Part shown: piece after piece, positions 30,822 through 34,076 of the stretch
Position numbering within the stretch: the stretch's first letter is position 1
Layout: each line of letters starts with the position of its first letter
Source of the DNA: Candidatus Levyibacteriota bacterium
Lineage (GTDB): Bacteria > Patescibacteriota > Microgenomatia > Levybacterales > UBA12049
NCBI GenBank assembly: GCA_013816255.1
Contig: JACDET010000004.1
Coordinates: 18,298-52,373 of the forward strand
Length of the DNA stretch: 34,076 nt
Reading direction: 5' to 3'
Program-made: the position numbers and the translations under genes
The notes under the pieces: generated by a model
Database searches by the model: none
What the model was told of the DNA's origin: nothing
What the model saw: the letters and a program-made list of their open reading frames with translations, nothing else

Positions 30822-31748
30822 ATGATAGACGTCCATTGTCACCTCCAATTCCAGAAATTTGAAAGCGATTATGACCGTGTAATTCAAGACGCTTTTGATG
30901 CAGGTATAACCAAAATCATCAATACAGGTACCCAGCTCTCATCAAGTCGTGGAGCAATTGCGTTTGCGGAAAAATATGAACACCTTTACGCAATAGTTGG
31001 TGTACACCCACATCATGCAGATAAAATTCAAACGAATCCTGAAGTTGTTGAACGAGGAGAACCAATCTCTCATAATGTCATTGCGAGAAACGAAGCAATC
31101 CCCACCAGGATACCGGTTGAGCAGGGGATTGCTTCGTCGTCCATGACTCCTCGCAATGACAAAAGTTATTGGCTCAAAGAACTTTATGAGATGACAAAGC
31201 ATCCAAAAGTTATTGGCATTGGAGAAATTGGCCTTGATTATTTCTCGTATAAATCAAATGGCATTGTCGAACCAAAGGTGCAAAAAGAAATCTTTCTGGC
31301 ACAAATTGGACTCGCACATAAAGCAAAGCTACCGTTGCAAATTCATAACCGTCAGGCAGGAGAAGACGTCATAGAAATTCTTAAAGCAAATAAACATCTT
31401 TTACAACCCGTACCAGGTATGTTTCACTGCTTTGCGGGAACGAAAGAAGTGCTCAAAGACGCTTTGGATCTTGGTTTTTTTATTGGGTTTGACGGAAATG
31501 TAACGTATAAAGGACTTGCGCCAGGCGAAACTGTGGAGTTATCTGAATTAGCAAGGCTCACCCCTCTTGAAAGAATCGTTGTTGAAACCGATGCACCATA
31601 TTTAACGCCCATTCCCCACCGTGGAAAGAGAAACGAGCCAATGCATGGTATACTAACAGCCAACCACCTCGCAGGACTCAAAGGCGTCTCTTTTGAAACA
31701 CTAGTAGAACAGACTGACAAAAATGTCTATACTATATTTAATATATGA
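30822..31748 (+). CDS. tatD: TatD-family metal-dependent deoxyribonuclease with a repeat-derived insertion
   Basis: TatD enzymes are TIM-barrel metal hydrolases linked to DNA repair and 3'-5' exonuclease activity. The 308-residue product has the metal-binding HCH (5-7), GVHPHHAD near 65-72, GEIGLDY near 130-136, QIHNRQAG, MFHCFAG and VETDAPYLTP. Typical length is 255-265 residues. The excess includes about 29 residues (VIARNEAIP...MTPRND) encoded by palindromic element D in a loop before the SYWLKEL helix. All catalytic motifs are intact, so the protein may remain active. The stop overlaps the next gene's ATG by 4 nt. Confidence 0.95.
   Translation: MIDVHCHLQFQKFESDYDRVIQDAFDAGITKIINTGTQLSSSRGAIAFAEKYEHLYAIVGVHPHHADKIQTNPEVVERGEPISHNVIARNEAIPTRIPVEQGIASSSMTPRNDKSYWLKELYEMTKHPKVIGIGEIGLDYFSYKSNGIVEPKVQKEIFLAQIGLAHKAKLPLQIHNRQAGEDVIEILKANKHLLQPVPGMFHCFAGTKEVLKDALDLGFFIGFDGNVTYKGLAPGETVELSELARLTPLERIVVETDAPYLTPIPHRGKRNEPMHGILTANHLAGLKGVSFETLVEQTDKNVYTIFNI
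31076..31161. repeat. Palindromic element, TGTCAT...ATGACA family, copy D, inside tatD
   Basis: This 86-bp element starts TGTCATTGCGAGAAACGAAG and ends CTCCTCGCAATGACA. Outer arms TGTCATTGCGAG and CTCGCAATGACA are perfect inverted repeats, and inner arms GAAGCAATCCCC and GGGGATTGCTTC pair perfectly. It stays in the tatD frame and encodes V-I-A-R-N-E-A-I-P and M-T-P-R-N-D. Confidence 0.9.
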
Positions 31749-33238
31749 CAAACTTTTTTGATAAGCTCTTTACAAGGTACCCACATGGAACAAGACGTGC
31801 TCTTGAAATCTTTCCTGGTTTTATGGCGTGGACGCTTATCACGGCTCCCGTTTGGGGATCATTTCTTATCCCGACAGCACTTGCCTATTTTATCCTCTTT
31901 TTTGATGTCTATTGGCTGTATAAATCCTTTAATCTTGTACGAACTGCTTTTATCTCCTCTCGGAAAATCAAACAAGCAGAATTAGTTGACTGGTATGAAA
32001 AAGCCCGCGCATTGCCCCATGTAGAGAAAGTACATCACGTATTAATCATTCTGAACTACAAAGAATCTGTTGAAAAGTTGCGCGTAACCTTGGATGTACT
32101 TGCCAAACAAAGTTTCCCAGCCAAACAATTACACATAGTTCTTGCTATGGAAGAACGCGAAGAAGAAGCTAAAGAGCGTAGTAACATCTTAATGAAGGAG
32201 TACAAACATCTTTTTGGCAGTATTTTCCCAACGTTTCATCCTGATGTACCAGGTGAAGTGAAAGGGAAATCCTCAAATGAGGCGTACGCCGGCAGGGTTG
32301 CGTATAAGAAGTTATTTGAGGACGGAACACTCGATATTGAGTATGCAACAATTTCTTCAGTTGATGCAGATTCAATCTTTCATAAAGAGTATTTTGCCTA
32401 CCTTGCCTATAAATTTCTTTCTGATCCAAAGCGGCACAATAAATTTTGGCAATCAGCAATTGTTTTCCATAATAATATTTGGGATGTTCCGGCACCTACG
32501 CGTGTTACATCATTTTTTGGGACACTGTATAGAATTGCCCTTCTCGTCCAGGGCGACAAACTGCTTACACACGCAACCTATTCACTTTCATTCAAACTAC
32601 TCAAAGAGGTTGATTTCTGGGATGTGGATGTCATTCCTGAAGACTATCGTATTTTCTTTAAAGCCTTTTATCAGAAAAAGGGTGAGATGTGGGTTGAGCC
32701 GATCTTTCTCAAAACATCAATGGATGCGGCGCAATCGAAAGGGTATATCAACAGTCTTAAGAACAAATATCATCAAGAACGCCGCTGGTCTTGGGGCGTT
32801 AGCGATAACCCACTTTTTATTAAATGGTGGTTCAATGTCCCAGGTGTACCATTTTTCCGTAAAACATCGCTTATGCTTAACGTTCTTCTTGATCATATTC
32901 TTTGGCCAAGCAGCTGGTTTATTGTCACAATCGCGGCCAATGTCATGGCAGTTATCAATCCAGTATACTCAAGAACTGCCCTAGGATTTAGTTTGCCGCA
33001 ACTTGCAGGCGCTATTCTCAACTTTGCCCTTTTGGCTCTTTTGGCTATGTTATACATTGACTACAAGAACCGACCGTCAAATAAGCATTTACCAATGTAC
33101 CGCAAAATTCTCTTTCCATTTGAATTCCTTCTCATGCCACTTGTCGGCTTTTTTCTGTCCGCATTGCCTGCACTTATTTCACATACGCAACTAATGTTTG
33201 GAAAGCGGCTTGAATACAAAGTGACAGACAAAGTATAA
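31745..33238 (+). CDS. Membrane-embedded GT2-family glycosyltransferase
   Basis: The 497-residue product resembles processive GT2 enzymes of the cellulose/hyaluronan-synthase group. It has N-terminal membrane segments (about 25-65) and a cytosolic GT-A core with NYKES near 104, SVDADS at 205-210 (the D-x-D metal site), a PEDY acidic motif at 298-301 and QERRW at 344-348 (the Q-x-x-R-W motif). Hydrophobic C-terminal helices follow, at about 378-405, 415-437 and 455-480. It should transfer sugars from nucleotide donors at the membrane, perhaps for a surface polysaccharide. It overlaps tatD by 4 nt and is followed by another glycosyltransferase gene, so a surface-glycan role is likely. The exact sugar cannot be inferred. 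Confidence 0.92.
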   Translation: MTNFFDKLFTRYPHGTRRALEIFPGFMAWTLITAPVWGSFLIPTALAYFILFFDVYWLYKSFNLVRTAFISSRKIKQAELVDWYEKARALPHVEKVHHVLIILNYKESVEKLRVTLDVLAKQSFPAKQLHIVLAMEEREEEAKERSNILMKEYKHLFGSIFPTFHPDVPGEVKGKSSNEAYAGRVAYKKLFEDGTLDIEYATISSVDADSIFHKEYFAYLAYKFLSDPKRHNKFWQSAIVFHNNIWDVPAPTRVTSFFGTLYRIALLVQGDKLLTHATYSLSFKLLKEVDFWDVDVIPEDYRIFFKAFYQKKGEMWVEPIFLKTSMDAAQSKGYINSLKNKYHQERRWSWGVSDNPLFIKWWFNVPGVPFFRKTSLMLNVLLDHILWPSSWFIVTIAANVMAVINPVYSRTALGFSLPQLAGAILNFALLALLAMLYIDYKNRPSNKHLPMYRKILFPFEFLLMPLVGFFLSALPALISHTQLMFGKRLEYKVTDKV

Positions 33239-33241
33239 ATT

Positions 33242-33305
33242 AGCGTCTAGGTTCTAGCGTCTAGAAAAATAATTACTAAACCCTAACCGCTAGAAGCTAA
33301 ACGCT
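33242..33305. repeat. Imperfect palindrome built from TCTAGCG words
   Basis: Arms AGCGTCTAGGTTCTAGCG (33242-33259) and CGCTAGAAGCTAAACGCT (33288-33305) pair at 16 of 18 positions. The left arm itself repeats TAGCGTCTAG. The structure fills the gap between the two glycosyltransferase genes. It parallels the ATTAAG palindrome at 30757-30818 in layout, but not in sequence. Confidence 0.72.
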
Positions 33306-33313
33306 CATAATAT

Positions 33314-34076
33314 ATGAAACTACTCTCTCACTTAGAAAAAAATAAAACGTTCTGGTCACTCGTCAGCCTTTGTATCCTCTTCTTTCTTCTGAGACTTCCT
33401 TCAATAATCGAACCGTATTGGTATGGTGACGAGGGAATATATCATGTTTTAGGGCTTGCGCTCAATCAAGGGCAAGTACTGTACCGCGATATTTGGGATA
33501 ATAAACCGCCTCTACTTTATGTTATTTATGCACTAGCAAATAGTGACCAAATGACTGTCCGTTTTATTTCCCTTATTATTGGCCTTTTATCTGTCCTTGC
33601 ATTCTTTCTGTTAGCCATAAAACTTTTTACTTCCAACCGAATTACGCTAATTATCACAACAATCTATGTACTATTATTTGCGACACCTATACTTGAAGGC
33701 AATATTGCTAATGCTGAGAATTTTATCTTATTTCCAATCATTCTAGCGGCTTTACTGATCTATTCACACGTACAAAAATCTCCAATTGTCATTCCCGCGA
33801 AGGCGGGAATCCAGAAAACAGATAGATCCCGGATCAAGTCCGGGATGACAATACTATTCTCAGCAGGACTTCTTCTTGGTATTGCGTTTCTTTTCAAGAT
33901 TGTTGCAATATTTGATTTGGTTGCGTTTGCATTATTTATTGTAATGCTTGCATTACCAAAGATAACCAGAAGAGACACCTCGCAAGCATTCATAGCTGTT
34001 GCCCCGCTACTCGCCGGTTTTGTTTTACCTTTTATTCTCAGTCTTTTCTATTTCGCGACGCAGAACATCCTTGGTG
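33314..34076 (+). CDS. GT39/PMT-like membrane glycosyltransferase, 5' part; continues beyond the window
   Basis: About 254 residues are visible, with no stop before the edge. The N-terminus has a membrane helix (about 13-30) followed by YWYGDEGIYHVLGLALNQGQ. The Asp-Glu of that loop is the usual catalytic site of PMT/ArnT-type enzymes. WDNKPPLLYVIYAL and several membrane helices follow. Such enzymes transfer sugars from polyprenyl-phosphate donors on the outer face of the membrane. A 64-bp palindromic element is inserted in frame at about residues 158-179 (VIPAKAGIQ...SGMT), in a loop between two helices. The ATG at 33314 lies 8 bp after an intergenic palindrome. Confidence 0.88.
   Translation, partial: MKLLSHLEKNKTFWSLVSLCILFFLLRLPSIIEPYWYGDEGIYHVLGLALNQGQVLYRDIWDNKPPLLYVIYALANSDQMTVRFISLIIGLLSVLAFFLLAIKLFTSNRITLIITTIYVLLFATPILEGNIANAENFILFPIILAALLIYSHVQKSPIVIPAKAGIQKTDRSRIKSGMTILFSAGLLLGIAFLFKIVAIFDLVAFALFIVMLALPKITRRDTSQAFIAVAPLLAGFVLPFILSLFYFATQNILG
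33787..33850. repeat. Palindromic element, TGTCAT...ATGACA family, copy C, inside the GT39-like gene
   Basis: The element begins TGTCATTCCCGCGAAGGCGG and ends CAAGTCCGGGATGACA. Two hairpins are present: ATTCCCGC...GCGGGAAT and ATCCCGGA...TCCGGGAT. Flanking bases extend the end match to ATTGTCAT...ATGACAAT. It is GC-rich in AT-rich surroundings and encodes V-I-P-A-K-A-G-I-Q. Confidence 0.92.

Noticed and set aside
32277-32984. 235-codon plus-strand frame overlapping the GT2 gene
   Set aside because: The GT2 frame contains DAD, PEDY and QERRW motifs. The alternative frame has no recognisable feature.

Overview
The window looks like chromosome from a streamlined, AT-rich bacterium of the Candidate Phyla Radiation (Patescibacteria), probably of the Microgenomates type. 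This is inferred from compact and reduced versions of universal genes (IF2 without an N-terminal extension, short HrcA, zinc-finger-less DnaJ), a VirB6/VirB2-like membrane system next to Clp ATPases, SdrD/VWA surface proteins, and promoters placed directly against start codons. TGA is used as a stop (nusA, tatD, mntA), so the standard bacterial code applies. No phage, IS transposase, CRISPR array, rRNA or tRNA was seen. No gene-free stretch exceeds 300 bases.

The window is split by a divergent promoter pair at about 26.7 kb. Everything to the left is transcribed leftwards and everything to the right is transcribed rightwards. Left arm, in transcription order: hrcA-grpE-dnaK, a PHP phosphoesterase, dnaJ (26.6-21.4 kb); a small two-helix VirB2/TrbC-like protein; a 1266-aa VirB6/TrbL-like polytopic protein with a large duplicated cytoplasmic tail; a 1433-aa ClpA/C-type AAA+ ATPase; a small membrane protein; a membrane-anchored Clp-like ATPase; a membrane-anchored SurA-like parvulin; a 978-aa secreted SdrD/VWA protein (to 6.1 kb); then nusA-infB, a degenerate DHH-family protein, two small unknown proteins, rpsO and the first part of pnp.

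Right arm: an MntA/HepT nucleotidyltransferase-HEPN pair bracketed by 19-bp direct repeats, a Cys-rich secreted protein ending in the same two-helix VirB2-like domain, a small membrane protein, metG, tatD, a membrane GT2 glycosyltransferase, and the start of a GT39-like glycosyltransferase.

The most unusual unit lies at 6.1-21.4 kb. The soluble Clp ATPase and the VirB6-like channel protein carry the same roughly 90-residue helical repeat (core I/L-A-N-P, later G-N-x-L-A and G-[DE]-P-[LV]-A) in their tails, although one is a cytosolic unfoldase and the other a membrane channel. Immediately downstream is a second, membrane-anchored Clp whose first ATPase site and second-ring pore loop are degenerate, in a tightly coupled set with a parvulin and a giant surface protein. 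I propose a Clp-coupled, VirB6-like export or surface-assembly apparatus following the core chaperone genes. This is inference; no VirB4, VirB8-10 or relaxase is in the window.

Other themes are leaderless promoters (-10 box 4-10 bp before ATG at rpsO, nusA, the clp gene, mntA and perhaps others), TGTCAT...ATGACA palindromic elements (four copies, two of them in frame inside genes), and intergenic imperfect palindromes made of repeated short words.
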